A stretch of DNA of 64,000 nt from Pyrenochaeta sp. MPI-SDFR-AT-0127 (taxonomy: Eukaryota > Ascomycota > Dothideomycetes > Pleosporales > Cucurbitariaceae): positions 761,770 to 825,769 of the forward strand of contig JAGTJM010000010.1 in the NCBI GenBank assembly GCA_020747015.1, given 5' to 3'. The stretch's first letter is position 1, and every line of letters begins with the position of its first letter. The notes beneath the pieces are model-generated. The model did no database searches. It was given only the letters and a program-made list of their open reading frames with translations, and was not told where the DNA came from. Made by a program: the position numbers and the translations under genes. Positions 52,701 through 64,000 of this stretch are shown here, piece after piece.

Positions 52701-54419
52701 CGGCAGGGATGGATTGGGTGTGACACGAGCTTTCTGCCGACGACGCGGGAGCGGAGGACAACTGCGTCACCGCACGGATGCACGCCAAGGCAGGCTAAGT
52801 AGACGACCGGAAGCTTCAGCGATGCGAGGATGTGTGGAGAGACGTGTAGTGCTTGGCGATCATCCATCGTTAATCATCGCTCCCTGCTCCTCGTGCGCCC
52901 CCGTGCAACCATCACCGCCTGCGGGCTTTGTGCCCCGTCGAGCGCGCAAGGTGCTGTTTGCCTTGGCCCAGCCTTTGGCTTGCCTTTGGCTGCTACCGTC
53001 AGCAGGGCCGCGCTGTGTCGTCGCAGGGCCGTGTGCGTGAGGTGTGTCGGTAGTGTTGTCGCAGTGCGCATTGCCGCATGCCCCTTTCGCACGCAGGCGC
53101 TGTACGTTAACCCACGGTTCCTGGCAGCCGTAGTGGTAGAAAGTTCCTGACGCTGGTGCGCCGGCACCGCCTGCTGAGCATTCCGCCTCATAGGGCGAGT
53201 ATGGGATTCTGAGTGGCTGGGAAACGCGACCATGGCAGCGCCTCTCAGCAGCGTAATGAAGCCCCGCAGCGCGCTCAGCCAGTGCCTGATGCGAGCAGGC
53301 ACATGGCCAGCGTGGAATGTTCTGATCATCTCGGCTTGCCTTGCCTCGAGGTGCGGCCGTGGGAAATAACAATCGAACCATGTGTGAGGGAGCCAAGGAC
53401 GTTGGAGGGCGATCAGCGCCGAGCGCCAAAAAGATAGGTTTGTTGGCGTGTCAGGCTTCGGCCAAATGTGACGATGGGACGGATCTGTCCTCAGCTGGAT
53501 GAGGCGGAGGGACCCAGCACCCTTGAGAACCGAGGAGCGGAGCCGACACGACCCTAGGACGAACGGTGCCGAGTCGTCATTTTCGTTCCATGACAGACGC
53601 GCACCGAACAAATTAGAGTTTCGATCCGATGCGGCCTGGTGTGGCAGCTCGCTGTCCCAGAGCGTGTGTTTCACCCAGCAGCGCACCATGGCAAGGCCTT
53701 GGGCAGGGCGTGGAGGCGGCCCCCGGTGAAGCATCAGGTGCGGCGCCAGAGAGCCAGCGCGTCTCGCGAGATGCTGGGCACGCAATTTGCTGTCAACGGG
53801 TTGTGCAAGACAGTGGGCCCCCGGTGTGGCTTGCGCTAGTCGGGGTTGGCGTCAACAGGGATGTTTGACCCATGGATCCGTGCGGGCTTTCACCACACCT
53901 CAGACCCAGCATCTGGGTTAGGGTTCGCGGGCCATCTTTAGGGAAAGAGCGTTGGACCGCCCTGCCTGCCCCTTCCCTCTTCGCCCGCCTGCTACTTCCT
54001 CACTCTCCGCTCCTTCTACACCAGGCCATCCGTTCCTGCCTCCCATCACAACCTCGCCCTCGCAGCTGCCCCCCAGGCATTGTTGCCATTAATCTTTCTG
54101 TTGTTCCACCTCGGGCCCACTTCGCCCGTGTTCCTCTGCGCGCTGCTGTCCTTTCTCCGCGCCAGCCTTCCCACGCCGCGACTCGCTCTTGCCTACACGC
54201 CAGCGACACGCGCACCCACGCCTCTTGGTGAGCTCTCTCCATCTGCAGCATCATCTGCATCATCTTTGCATCCATCATTACTGACCCACGCCAGACAATC
54301 CAAGGCCCACGCTGCACCTGCCGCCTGTCTAGACGTGCTCACTGCCCGCCATCCTGTCATCGCCGAGCCTCAATCGCGCTGATATCGCATTGGACGCATC
54401 TCGGTCGCAAGACGCCTTC
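49725..54419. other. 4.7-kb gene-free region upstream of Ssn6
   Basis: No gene could be supported. The first 1.2 kb is AT-rich; from about 51.4 kb it becomes GC-rich, which opens long frames on both strands (for example minus 52874-53785) with no domain, signal or splice support. The last 500 bp is pyrimidine-rich and probably leader sequence of Ssn6. Such long upstream regions are usual for global regulators. Confidence 0.5.
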
Positions 54420-57350
54420 ATGGCCACCCATCAGCAGCCCTCGCCTACTGCGGGCATACCGCCGCACCATGTCGCCCAACACCCCGCGCATGCGCAGGTG
54501 AATGGCCATGCACCCCATGCAACCCAGCCAAAGACACCCTCGCAGTACTTGGGACAACTGACCGAGGCCGTCTGGACTCAGATGGGTAAGCACCGCTCTC
54601 GTTCAAATCACTGTGCCTCTCCAGCTAACCTTGTGCAGGCTCCCTCTCAGAGCAGATGCAGGACTTTGACGGTGCCATGCAATGTTACGAGCAGGCCTTG
54701 AAGTACAACCAATGGTCTGTCCCCGCTATGCAGGGAATTGCGTGCATCCTGCGTACCAAAGATGCTTTCCCCGCCGCTGTCGAGTATCTGCGCACTATCC
54801 TGAAGGTCGACCCCGCGAACGGTGATGTTTGGGGTAGCCTTGGTAAGGTCTCGATTTTCTGTTATGAAGCACTTGGCTAACAGTGGCAGGCCATTGTTAC
54901 CTGATGATGGATGATTTGCAGCAGGCATACTCAGCCTACCAGCAAGCGTTGTATCATCTGTCTGATCCAAAGGTGTGTTCCTTGTCTCCGTCATCATGCT
55001 ACGGTCCCTAATTGCTCCCAGGAACCCAAACTTTGGTACGGAATCGGCATCCTATATGACCGTTATGGATCTCTTGAGCACGCCGAAGAGGCCTTTTCGC
55101 AGGTCATGCGCATGGAGCCTAATTTCGAGAAGGCGAACGAGATCTACTTTCGTCTCGGCATAATATACAAGCAACAGCAAAAGTTCAACCAAAGCTTAGA
55201 CGTAGGTATCCAAGCACAGTGGAGCCCAACGTCTGCTAATACTTCAATAGTGCTTCAAGTACATTGTCACCAATCCCCCTCGGCCACTGACTGAAGAAGA
55301 CATCTGGTTCCAGATAGGGCATGTGTACGAGCAACAGAAAGAGGTACGTTAATCAGGCTCAATTCATACTCTATTGCTGATGGTTTGTCTAGTTTGAAGC
55401 GGCGAAGGGCGCCTATCGCCGGGTCCTTGAGCGTGACCCCAACCACGCCAAGGTGCTTCAGCAACTGGGTTGGTTACATCACCAGCAGAGCACCAATTAC
55501 GCAAGCCAGGAACAGGCCATCGAGTATCTTGAGAAGTCTGTCGCTTCAGGTAAGTTCTGTAACGCTATGTTTGGTCATGCGCGCGTATCTGATTGCTTGC
55601 TCTAGATCAAACTGATGCACAAAGTTGGTACTTACTTGGACGTTGTTACATGTCACAGCAGAAGTACCCCAAGGCGTACGAGGCCTATCAGCAAGCGGTC
55701 TATCGTGACGGCAGGAATCCAACTTTCTGGTGCAGCATTGGTGTGCTGTATTACCAAATTAACCAGTATCGCGATGCGCTTGACGCATACTCCAGGGCCA
55801 TTCGACTGAATCCAAATATCTCCGAGGTTTGGTATGATCTCGGCACCCTGGTAAGTAGCCCAAGCTCCTCCAATGGTAAAGCAACTTCTAACAACGGCGC
55901 AGTATGAGTCTTGCAACAACCAGACAGCTGATGCATTGGATGCGTATCAACGCGCTGCGGACCTTGACCCGTCAAATGTACACATTAAGGCTCGCCTTCA
56001 GCTCTTGCAAAACGGTCAAACATCTGCCGGCGCGCCCAACCAGGGCAACGCTCCCGTCCCGCAAGACGTGCACCCTCAGGCTTACCAGCCTGCCTCTGTC
56101 CATGGGCCTGCAGCTCCACAGTGGGGTGCTCCTCAACCACAGCAACCGCCTCAGGGCCCTGCTCCGCCAGCTTTGGCAGGCGCAGGATGGGATCGACCTC
56201 TGGCTCAAATCCGCGACCCCAACCTTCCTCCCCAGCAGCTCAACCCATACGAGCAGCGTGAGGGTATTCGCCCACCTACTCAGCATGCTCCTCACCGGCC
56301 TCTGAGCCCGAGGCAAGAGCCTCCGAGGTCGTACGCTGAGCCGCCGCGGCCTCCGACCAATGGCCCAGGTCCTCAAGGACCCGCTGGACCGCCACCTCCT
56401 GGCCCTGGACCTATGCGTCGTGGGATGTCGCCTTCCCCAAAGACGCACCACGTTGCTCCCAGTTCATATCACCCCCAGCCACCCCAACTTACACCTCAAG
56501 CTTCGCAAGCGCAGCCACCACCTCCAATGCATCAACAACAGCAACCACCACAGCCTAACCGCATATCCAACCCCAACTACGGTCCTCATGCCAGCAGCGT
56601 TCCCCCACCGCCACCACCCCGCCCACTGGCCTCGGTGCTCCGGCAAGTCAAGGTCCTGGCCAGAGCTCTATGCCACCTTATGGCCGTCCTGCCAGCCCAC
56701 CTCCAGAAGTCCGACCCATTGTTGAGGCGCGGCCTGGATCCCCACGCGCTACATACCAGGGACCTTATCACCCTGCTGATCCCTCTGCCAGCAGCGGCAT
56801 CGCTAGCGGTGCACCTCCTCCAGCTTCGGCTCTAGCTGCCGCTGAAGCGGCTGCTCGAGACCGTGAAGAACGTCCGACGACTGCACCCCCAAAGCGACAC
56901 CGAGAGTGGGAGGACACTGATCATGTCAATCCTAAACCTCCTACCAACGATGAGAAGCGCCAGAAGTTGGAAGAGCCGCACAGCCGCCGTCCGACTCCTC
57001 CACATCGCATGTCGTCGCCGCAAGTACCCCGTCAAAGCCCTCAGGACGGCCCAGATCCTCGACGAATCAACGATGGCTACCACCCATCCGATGCTGCTCA
57101 TCATCCACAACTACCGCCAATGGGAGCTGCGCCGCCACTTCCACGCATGTCGGAGACACCGAAGCAGGAGCGGGCCGAGCGGCCAGAGCATCACGAACCG
57201 GCTGCTCGGCACATGGATGTTGATGAAAACTACGATGATGAGGGCGAAGAAGCGAAACCAACTGTTCCCAAGTCAGAGCGTGGAAGCCCAAGAAATGCAC
57301 CCACGAATGGCGTGTCTCATGCTCCAACTCCAGTTGAACAAAAGTCGTAG
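54420..57350 (+). CDS. ssn6: Ssn6/Cyc8 TPR-type transcriptional corepressor (with apparent frameshift)
   Basis: Global corepressor that partners Tup1/RcoA; its TPRs contact DNA-binding repressors. Exons are 54420..54585, 54639..54842, 54890..54972, 55022..55201, 55251..55343, 55393..55549, 55606..55850 and 55903..57350. The first seven join perfectly in frame over introns of 47-56 nt. Ten or so TPR repeats run from about residue 60 to 400, including CYEQALKYNQWSVPAMQGIA, AEEAFSQVMRMEPNFEKA and the near-diagnostic YYQINQYRDALDAYSRAIRL. The rest is Pro/Gln-rich with an acidic end. In the last exon the frame must shift between about 56600 and 56632, inside a C-rich polyproline run, to continue from RISNPNYGPHASS into APASQGPGQSSMPPYG; no intron fits, so one base appears to be missing. 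Expected length is about 858 aa. Confidence 0.93.
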
Positions 57351-58225
57351 GAGGACTGGATTGATTGGTCTTCTGCACCATGATTCTACTGCGTTGCAGC
57401 ATGTTTTGTTGACTACACGAGTTTTTATTTGATGTATGAAGGCTGTTGCTCAAGGGCACAAGACTTTATCCCCTCTTTCAACTACTCTTTACTTCAGATT
57501 GCTCTCATTTTACTCTCCATTTCCCTATCAAAATATGCATAGGCGACGGATACTTGGTGGTCACTTTGTTTTAGCCGGATACTGGTACACACGATCTTTG
57601 AAGATTTTCTTCCCAGCTGGTGGAGTTCAGGGCAATTATATCCATGGGACCTGGGAGCGGTCCCCAGCAGCGAGATTCTGTCTCAGCTGGCCCTGGCGTG
57701 CTGTGGGCGGTTGCTGATTACGCTTGCGCAGTTGTTGTATGTATCTGTCTTCACTCACGAAAAATGAAATAGCAATGTAGTACTTAATTTGAAAGACTTG
57801 TTTTTTCATGTATGATCCACATGGTCCTTGCTTTGGTGCTCGAGGAGGAGGCTGAGGTTGCACCCTTACTCACCACTAGGATTGGGTGGGGTAGATTTTC
57901 CTGCATCGTGCTTGCCTCTGCAGCTTGACCCGTTGCGTCATCGCTGCGCGAAACCATGGGCAAGCTACCGCAACGTCTTCCACGCGCTTCTCTACATACT
58001 ACACGTACCAAGGTTATACTTAGATCTTCAGTGTCCTTCGCCACAAACGTCTTTCCGTCCCATGACAGCATATTGTCTGGAATATTTGAAAGGTCACAAC
58101 GGTACCAGCACACGTACTGTATCCCACCCCTCTCCAGCCATCGCACATTGATAGCGCCCATCAGGACAGCTACAACGCACACGCGCTCGTTACTTACGAC
58201 AAGAAGCCTGTTAGCGGCGCGCAAT
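57351..58225. other. Intergenic between Ssn6 and NuiA-like gene
   Basis: No gene is seen. The frame of the next gene is open upstream from 57956 and reads Arg/Ser/Thr-rich (TRSLLTTRSLLAARN just before the chosen start), so a longer mitochondrially targeted form from an upstream ATG (57956) cannot be excluded. Confidence 0.4.
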
Positions 58226-58749
58226 ATGTCTTCGGACGCAGACTACGCCTCCTTCCTCGACAAAGCGAACCAAGACACAGGTTCGGTGGCACAGCAGGAT
58301 GCTTCGAAGAAAAGCTTTGGTACAAAGAGCGTGAATACTGCAGTTCCCAAGGCACTCGAGCAGGTGGAGGAGTACTATACAAGCGATGCGGATGAGCCTT
58401 TTGAGCCTGTCGCACTGACGTTTGATGGGGGCGATGTGAGCGCAGGTATGCACACCGTTCACTTGAGAGCATTTATCATTAGTTGTGTGTGTGTGCAAGA
58501 GGGGCTAATGTACATTCAGATGATCTGAAGAAGCTTATTGGAGGCGACAAGAACGTGGAAGAAGTCAAGCAGAAGACTTTTGAGAGCCAGTACAGCAAGG
58601 TCATTGACGCAGTGAAGAAGGCAGGAAATGGGCAAGTCAAGGTTTTCAAAGTCGATATCGATAGGACAAGGGCAGAATTCTACGTCGTCACGGTGGATGA
58701 GAAGGAGGACAGGATTGTAGGGCTGAAGGCTCTGAGTGTCGAATCGTGA
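58226..58749 (+). CDS. Small protein resembling the NuiA (nuclease A inhibitor) family
   Basis: Exons 58226..58445 and 58520..58749 join in frame over a 74-nt intron (GTATGC donor, TTCAG acceptor), giving 149 aa. The first 42 residues are polar and flexible. Residues about 44-149 look like one alpha/beta domain: EEYYTSDADEPFEPVALTF, a Gly-Gly-Asp turn, DDLKKLIGG, a long helix (FESQYSKVIDAVKKAG), and strands VKVFKVDID, RAEFYVVTVDE and RIVGLKALSVES. The order and end motif (VGLKALSVES) recall the cyanobacterial nuclease A inhibitor NuiA and its Pfam family, from memory rather than a search. The role is unknown; protein-protein inhibition or binding is the natural guess. Splice signals and codon use support a real gene. 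Confidence 0.75.
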
Positions 58750-60805
58750 TGCTTGTCCTGGGCTTGAGCTTATCGATTTGGCTCTTATTTGCAGGTCTAC
58801 CTAATCTTAGAGCATAAGAAACACATTTCGGACAATTATTTCGCAATGCAAAGCCAATCAAGATGAACGGCTGCAAAAACTATGCGATTATGGAGAAATA
58901 CCGGTAGCTAACGCCCTCGGATACAGTGGATCACGCTGTCAAGCTGCGACACAGGTCATTGCGATCGTCACCTGAAACAAACGCAAACCAAACTTCAGCT
59001 TTGCGATGCGTCCACAGACGAGGACTTAGTCGACTCAGCCTCGTGTGCTGTGTACAGCTCGGTACCTCGAGTGCCAGCCCTCCCATGAGGCGACTACTTT
59101 GGCGATACATTCAGCTGGGGCTTGACAGCGAGCAACTCAGCCCTGCAAGGCCATGTGGCTCTTGACGCTAATTCGCTGGGAGAGGATCAGGGATTTGCGC
59201 CAATGATGTGCTGGCTTCGGCATCTAGATCCAAAAACTGCATTGCGCCTCGCGCCCAATTTCGGGTGGTGCCTAGCGTTTGGCGGGTAGAGCAGGAGTCG
59301 GGACTCAACCAGTTTCTGCTCGTCATGTCCGATGCGGTTGGCAGGCTTTTTGCAGCGCCATTGATTTCCTTGTCCAGGAGAGTTTTTGTGGCAGGCGAAG
59401 CGTAGCGTGCAGCTGTGACGTGTGTACAGCCACGGCCGTGAAGGGCCTTGTGAGCAATGGGGAGAAGGGACATGACAGGGGAATGACACCACGGCGAAGG
59501 ATCAAGAGGGTAGATCGCCACGCTATATGCGGCAACGATACGATGGTGAGTGTGGAACACGAGATAAGGTCGCAAGATCAGCCTCAAACGGGAGCGGCCA
59601 AGTGTGGAAATGGTTCCCTAGGCAGGTTTGCTGCACGATGGAGCGTTGGACAGGGGAGTTATTACCTGTGGTGCGACGCGTAATCTTGGACACCTAACGA
59701 CGATTAAATTGGAGCATCCTGCGGATCAGGTAATGGTGATGGACTCTGACCAAGGTTTGCAAAGTCACGCAGGAAGCGATATGCAGGAGGCAGAGCGAGT
59801 TACCGATGTTGCCTGGACTGCTGCGAGGAGCGAGAAGGAAGGATTTCGCTCAATGGCCTCGTGCAGCTTCTAGCAGGCTTGTCAGGGGAAGGCTGTCACC
59901 AGTGCCGAATTGCCTGCAGCGCATGACAGATAGTCGAGGCCAAGGCAGAGCTGTTCGCAATTTCCATGACAGGGCTCCACCATAGGAGAGACGGGTAAGG
60001 ATTGGGAGGGGGATTGTTGAAACCTTGCGTTGAATGGCCTGCAGCCTACTGACAAGTAAATTTAGCAAGCCTCCCGTGGTGGTGCGTAAGCGGCACATCC
60101 AAGAGTCGCCGCATGCAAGCGCCCGGCCGGAGCATCATTGGCTGCCTCCTTAGTAGAGCTTCGAGATCTTCGTCTCCCTGAAAGCTCTGAGGGCCGGGGA
60201 CCAGCTCCCAACCATTGCCACTGTCATTAGAGCGTTGAGCATCCCGTTGCACTCTGATCACCCTCCCTCCGCTGCTCTCCTCTGCGACACCTGCACCCAG
60301 CACCATCGCCATCGCCAATTAGCCTGTCCGCTGCACACTGCCTGCTGCTGCATTGCTGCTTCTAGCCTGCAGCACGTTCAAAGTGCCAAGCTATTGCGCA
60401 GCGCGCGTTCCTGGCTTGCCTTGCCGACCCTGGGCCGCCCCCGTTTAGACCAGGAGCCCTTCACCTCTCCTTGAACTTGGACCCCATCCACCTCGACCTC
60501 GACCTCTTCCTCCTCGCGACTTTGCTCTTCTGCTTCTCGACACCAGCAGCGACATCGAGCAGCATTCTGCCCCTCGCCTTTCTCTAGGCACCGCTGCAGC
60601 AAGCGCAGATTTCCGCATTGCGACGCTGGTTGCCCCGTCACCAACCTGCAGCACACGTGCAGATCGCTCCCTTTGCTGGCACTCCCCCCCCTCAAACTGC
60701 GTGCCACAGCCTACCACAACACTCGTTACCGACTATACACGCCCGCCCTGGCGCCGGCATAACAGATAGTTCTGTTAGCATACTGACCTTATACATTCGC
60801 TCATC
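58750..60805. other. 2-kb intergenic upstream of Kre6-like gene
   Basis: No gene is supported. The last 550 bp is strongly pyrimidine-rich (CT-rich leader), typical of well expressed fungal genes. Frames at 59168-60120 on both strands are unsupported. Confidence 0.4.
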
Positions 60806-62992
60806 ATGTCGCCGCCGCAGTCTCCAAGGGGCTATGGCCCTCCACATATCCGCCTCAATTCAGGAACCCAAGAGGCTCGAACCGACGACAACGCGCCGCC
60901 CGCGATGCGACCAAGCACTGCACGAACAAACACAGCGCGCTCATTAACACAGTCAATTCGCCCCGGCACCGCACCCAGTCCGGCTCTGCGCTCGCCAACC
61001 GTGCCCACACTCTACCAAAATGCAGGCATCGCCGAGTCGGCTGAGATGCTGCTGCCGCCGAGGAAGCTGCGCACGAGACCATACCGAGATGAATCCCCAT
61101 TACGCTCGCCGTCTGGCATGTCATCGCGGCGGACAAGTTGGAGTTCGGATGCCACACGCGACTCGCCCTTTGCCTCGCCATTCGACGACTCGAGAGCACC
61201 ATCGCGAGCAGGGAGCGAAGAAGACCTGAACACACAGACAGTGTCTGAGAAGTTCAATATCCTGCCATCAGCAGGGTTATTACTGTTCCCCGAGGATGTT
61301 GAGAAGGATGATTACCTGCACAACCCTGATCCGAACGACAAGGATAAGCGGGATTGCGACATCTGGAATCGAAGAGGTCTTGTCAACGTCGGCGGTTTGG
61401 CACTCCTTTCGCTTGGTATTCTCGCCTTGTTCGTCGGTTATCCTGTGCTGTATGTTCCCTAACCTCTCTTCTGCACTTGCAATTATACTAACCATGGTGC
61501 AGCACATTCGTCGACAAGTTAACAGCGCCAGAAAAGGGTCCTTGTACAAACAACCCCATGTGTATAAAAGGCAAAGACAACGAGCCGCTCCTGACTGGCC
61601 TACGTCATGGCCTCATCGACCCAGACACGCCGGAAAGCGCCATGACGCGAACATCCTATGATGGAACCAAGCAAGTGCTGGTCTTCTCAGACGAGTTTAA
61701 CAAAGACGGACGCACGTTTTACGACGGAGACGATCCATATTTCCAGGCTGTGGACATCTGGTACGGTGCTACGCAGGATTTGGAGGTGAGTCTTTCCCGT
61801 CGTTTCAATTCGGGGAGCAACACTAACACTCATTAGTGGTATGATCCTGATGCAGCCTTCACCGAAAACGGCACCCTGAATCTCAAGTTCGATGCGTTCA
61901 AGAACCATGGCCTCGACTACAGGTCGGGTATGGTCCAGTCGTGGAACAAGCTATGTTACAAGGGTGGGCACTTGGAGGCCAGTATCTCACTACCTGGCCG
62001 GGGTGACGTGAGTGGCTTCTGGCCTGGTTTCTGGACAATGGGCAATCTCGCCCGTCCTGGTTATCTCGGCTCGACTGAAGGTCTTTGGCCGTATAGCTAC
62101 CACGATGAGTGCGATATGGGCATCACTCCAAATCAAAGCTCATACGATGGTCTTAGCTATCTACCTGGAATGAGGCTACCAGCCTGCACATGCAAAGGCG
62201 AGGACCATCCCAGCCCCGGGAAATCGCGCAGTGCTCCGGAAATTGATGCCTTGGAAGGTTCAGTCCACTTTCTGGGCCCTGGCCAGACCAACGCTGTTGG
62301 TGTGGTGTCTCAGTCTTTCCAGGCAGCTCCATTTGATATCTGGTATCAGCCAGATTATGGTGCGTTTCTTGCTTACGCTGTAGAGCTTCCGGCTAATTTT
62401 TACTAGACTATCTCGAGGTGTACGATACCCAGATCACCGGCATGAACGCTTACAAGGGTGGGCCTTTCCAGCAGGCTATCTCAGGTCTGACCAATTTGAA
62501 CACCGACTGGTACAACGGCAAGCAATATCAAACATACTCGTTCGAGTACAAGACAGGCAAAAGCGGGTTCATCACCTGGTATGTGGGTGAGGATAAGACC
62601 TGGACTTTCAAGGCTCCAGCGACCCGAGCCAACGGCAATATTGGCACGCGAGTTATTCCAGAAGAGCCCTTGTCTATCATTGCGAATTTTGGCATGTCGA
62701 ACAGCTTCGCAGCCATTGATCTTGCCGAGATTGCAAAAGACTTGCCAGCTGTCATGCGAGTTGACTACATCCGCATATATCAGCCTGAGGACAGCCAGAG
62801 CGTGACATGCGATCCTGAGGGATACCCCACCACAGCTTACATCGAAAAGCATCCAGAGCCATTCGCAAATCCCAACTTTACTGATTGGTAAGTAAAGACC
62901 CATTCCCTGAAATTTTACATCGCTCACAAAAACTTAGGGCGGGAACTGGGTACCCTTGGCCAAAGAACTCATTCATGCACGATTGCAAATAA
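60806..62992 (+). CDS. kre6: Kre6/Skn1-family beta-1,6-glucan synthesis protein (GH16 fold)
   Basis: Type II membrane glycoprotein required for cell-wall beta-1,6-glucan. Exons are 60806..61449, 61503..61785, 61837..62359, 62407..62887 and 62938..62992, all in frame over introns of 47-53 nt, giving 661 aa. Residues 1-190 are a disordered Ser/Pro/Arg-rich cytosolic tail; 191-214 is the single membrane anchor (VNVGGLALLSLGILALFVGY). The lumenal domain carries LVFSDEFNKDGRTFYDGDDP, SGFWPGFWTMGNLARPGYLG, the GH16 catalytic motif EIDALEG (Glu444 and Glu449, Asp446), and VDYIRIYQ near the end. The short last exon ends in FMHDCK. All family hallmarks are intact. The call to Kre6 rather than Skn1 is arbitrary, because most filamentous fungi have their own set of paralogues. 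Confidence 0.94.
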
Positions 62993-64000
62993 TAGGCTAT
63001 GAAGTTCTCCAATTGTTTTTCATCAGTGGATCCGCTGGTTCCGGTTCCTATTTCCCTATGTCGACTACCTAATGTGGCCACGGCAACGACAATACCCACA
63101 AAATGGACTATCGCAAAAGCTCGTTAATTATAGACGTTTCCTTACTTTAACATCACCTTTTCCAAAGGCATTGTACGCAACAAGCATTTGCATGGAGCCC
63201 GGAGATGGCATTATTCGGCGCTTTATCTACGATCTACTTAATCGCCCGGGTCCGTATGAAGACGGAGCGACAAGCCGGACGATCGACAGCTAGGACTTGT
63301 CACCATGTTCCTACGTTGCGGCTTCGTCATTGGTCGCTCGTCATTCAATCGGATCTCTTGTTTCAGCGAACCACATTCTATCTGACAGAGTTGGTAATTT
63401 TTGCGGCGTCGACTTTTCTTCCCCATTCAAACATATACGGCGCCCTTGTATATCCTGGCATTTGCTCACCCATGCATCACTCGCTTGTATAAAGCATTCT
63501 GCACTTTTCTCAAGACTTGACTTCTTGGTTACGTTTGGTTGTGGAGGAGCTGCTGGACATTCACCACAAACTGTTTTGGTGTCTTTTTTTGAGTTCTTGG
63601 AACTTTATAATGCATTTCTATCCTCTCGTTTCACCCTTTTTCTGTTGTTTAGCGAAAGCAAAGCGATGATGATTTTGGAGTCTTGGGGAGGGGGCGGCAG
63701 GAGGGGATGGTTGACGACTGCTACTATCTTGACGATGATCGGACGTCCTTCACATGTCCGAGTTGGGTGCGGAGAAAGAGAGAGTAACTCTGAGGAAGAA
63801 GAGGCTTGGTGAAGAAACAGTGCGAAGGCTAGATAAGAGGAGATTATACTCCGTTATCTGAAAAGCTATTCAAAAAAACAAACATTCAGAACCAAATAAT
63901 CCATGCATTGTGCATTTGCAGTGAACTACCTGTGCACCAAACTTCTACAAGAGTAGCACATCATCATTGCAAAGCTCCCGCCGGTCGTGAACGCTAAACG
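62993..64000. other. Terminal intergenic sequence
   Basis: No gene is supported up to the window end. A 171-codon plus-strand frame (63297-63812) lacks a convincing start context and any domain. T-rich tracts at 63575-63660 suggest 3' or promoter sequence of a neighbour. Confidence 0.35.

Noticed and set aside
52874..53785. Long minus-strand open frame (303 codons) in the Ssn6 upstream region
   Set aside because: GC-rich composition opens frames on both strands here; the translation has no domain, signal or repeat, overlaps a plus-strand frame of 188 codons, and no splice-supported extension exists.
53915..53932. GGGTTAGGG, telomere-like repeat
   Set aside because: Only one and a half units; a single chance occurrence, not an interstitial telomere tract.
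63297..63812. 171-codon plus-strand frame at the window end
   Set aside because: No domain or signal, poor start context, T-rich sequence with overlapping frames; not distinguishable from non-coding.
1..64000. CRISPR arrays, insertion sequences, biosynthetic megasynthase clusters, viral or toxin genes
   Set aside because: None seen. The sequence is eukaryotic nuclear, and no array of regular spaced repeats, transposase, polyketide or peptide synthetase, or toxin-like gene was recognised.

Overview
The window is a gene-dense stretch of a filamentous ascomycete (Pezizomycotina) nuclear chromosome, most likely a dothideomycete of the Pleosporales type. Supporting signs are short introns (mostly 45-60 nt) with GTAAGT/GTGAGT-like donors and CTAAC/CTGAC branch points, dispersed single genes on both strands, a nuclear intron-containing tRNA, and full-length fungal orthologues (Smc5, Dbf2, Sec31, Pop1, Sgf11, Ssn6, Kre6, Cox12, fumarase). 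No prokaryotic operons, CRISPR arrays or insertion sequences are present. The clade assignment is an inference from protein style, not from a search.

Layout. 1-8.4 kb: a long disordered basic protein, then two AT-rich gene-poor stretches flanking one isolated intronless orphan gene. 8.4-20 kb: housekeeping block with fumarase (-), a RING-type protein (+), the Dbf2/SidB mitotic-exit kinase (+) and Smc5 (+). 20.9-32 kb: a block mostly of secreted or membrane proteins: a candidate small secreted protein, two single-pass membrane proteins, an M14 metallocarboxypeptidase and a GMC oxidoreductase, plus one small orphan. 33.3-46.1 kb: compact housekeeping block with Sec31 (-), a stand-alone RRM protein (+), a B12D/NDUFA4-like inner-membrane protein (-), Cox12 (+), a J-like protein without HPD (-), Pop1 (+) and Sgf11 (+). 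46.1-54.4 kb: sparse, with a tandem tRNA-like repeat, a tRNA-Val(AAC) with an 11-nt intron and one alpha/beta hydrolase. 54.4-64 kb: the Ssn6/Cyc8 corepressor, a small protein resembling the NuiA nuclease-inhibitor family, and a Kre6/Skn1 beta-1,6-glucan synthesis protein.

Functional links. Cox12 and the B12D/NDUFA4-like gene are divergent, start 262 bp apart and are both probable respiratory-chain components. Sec31 and the RRM gene form a second divergent pair. Most other neighbours are unrelated, as is usual in fungi.

The most notable observations are extremely small exons in the two adjacent respiratory genes (a candidate 3-nt exon in Cox12; 16- and 13-nt exons in the B12D-like gene), a J-like protein with a substituted HPD, a possible NuiA-family protein in a fungus, an apparent 1-nt frameshift in the proline-rich tail of Ssn6, and a perfect-length 51-bp tandem duplication related to tRNA-Val whose copies differ only by transitions. 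I did not find a clear novel multi-gene system. Splice models were made by hand from reading frame and splice signals and have not been checked against transcripts.
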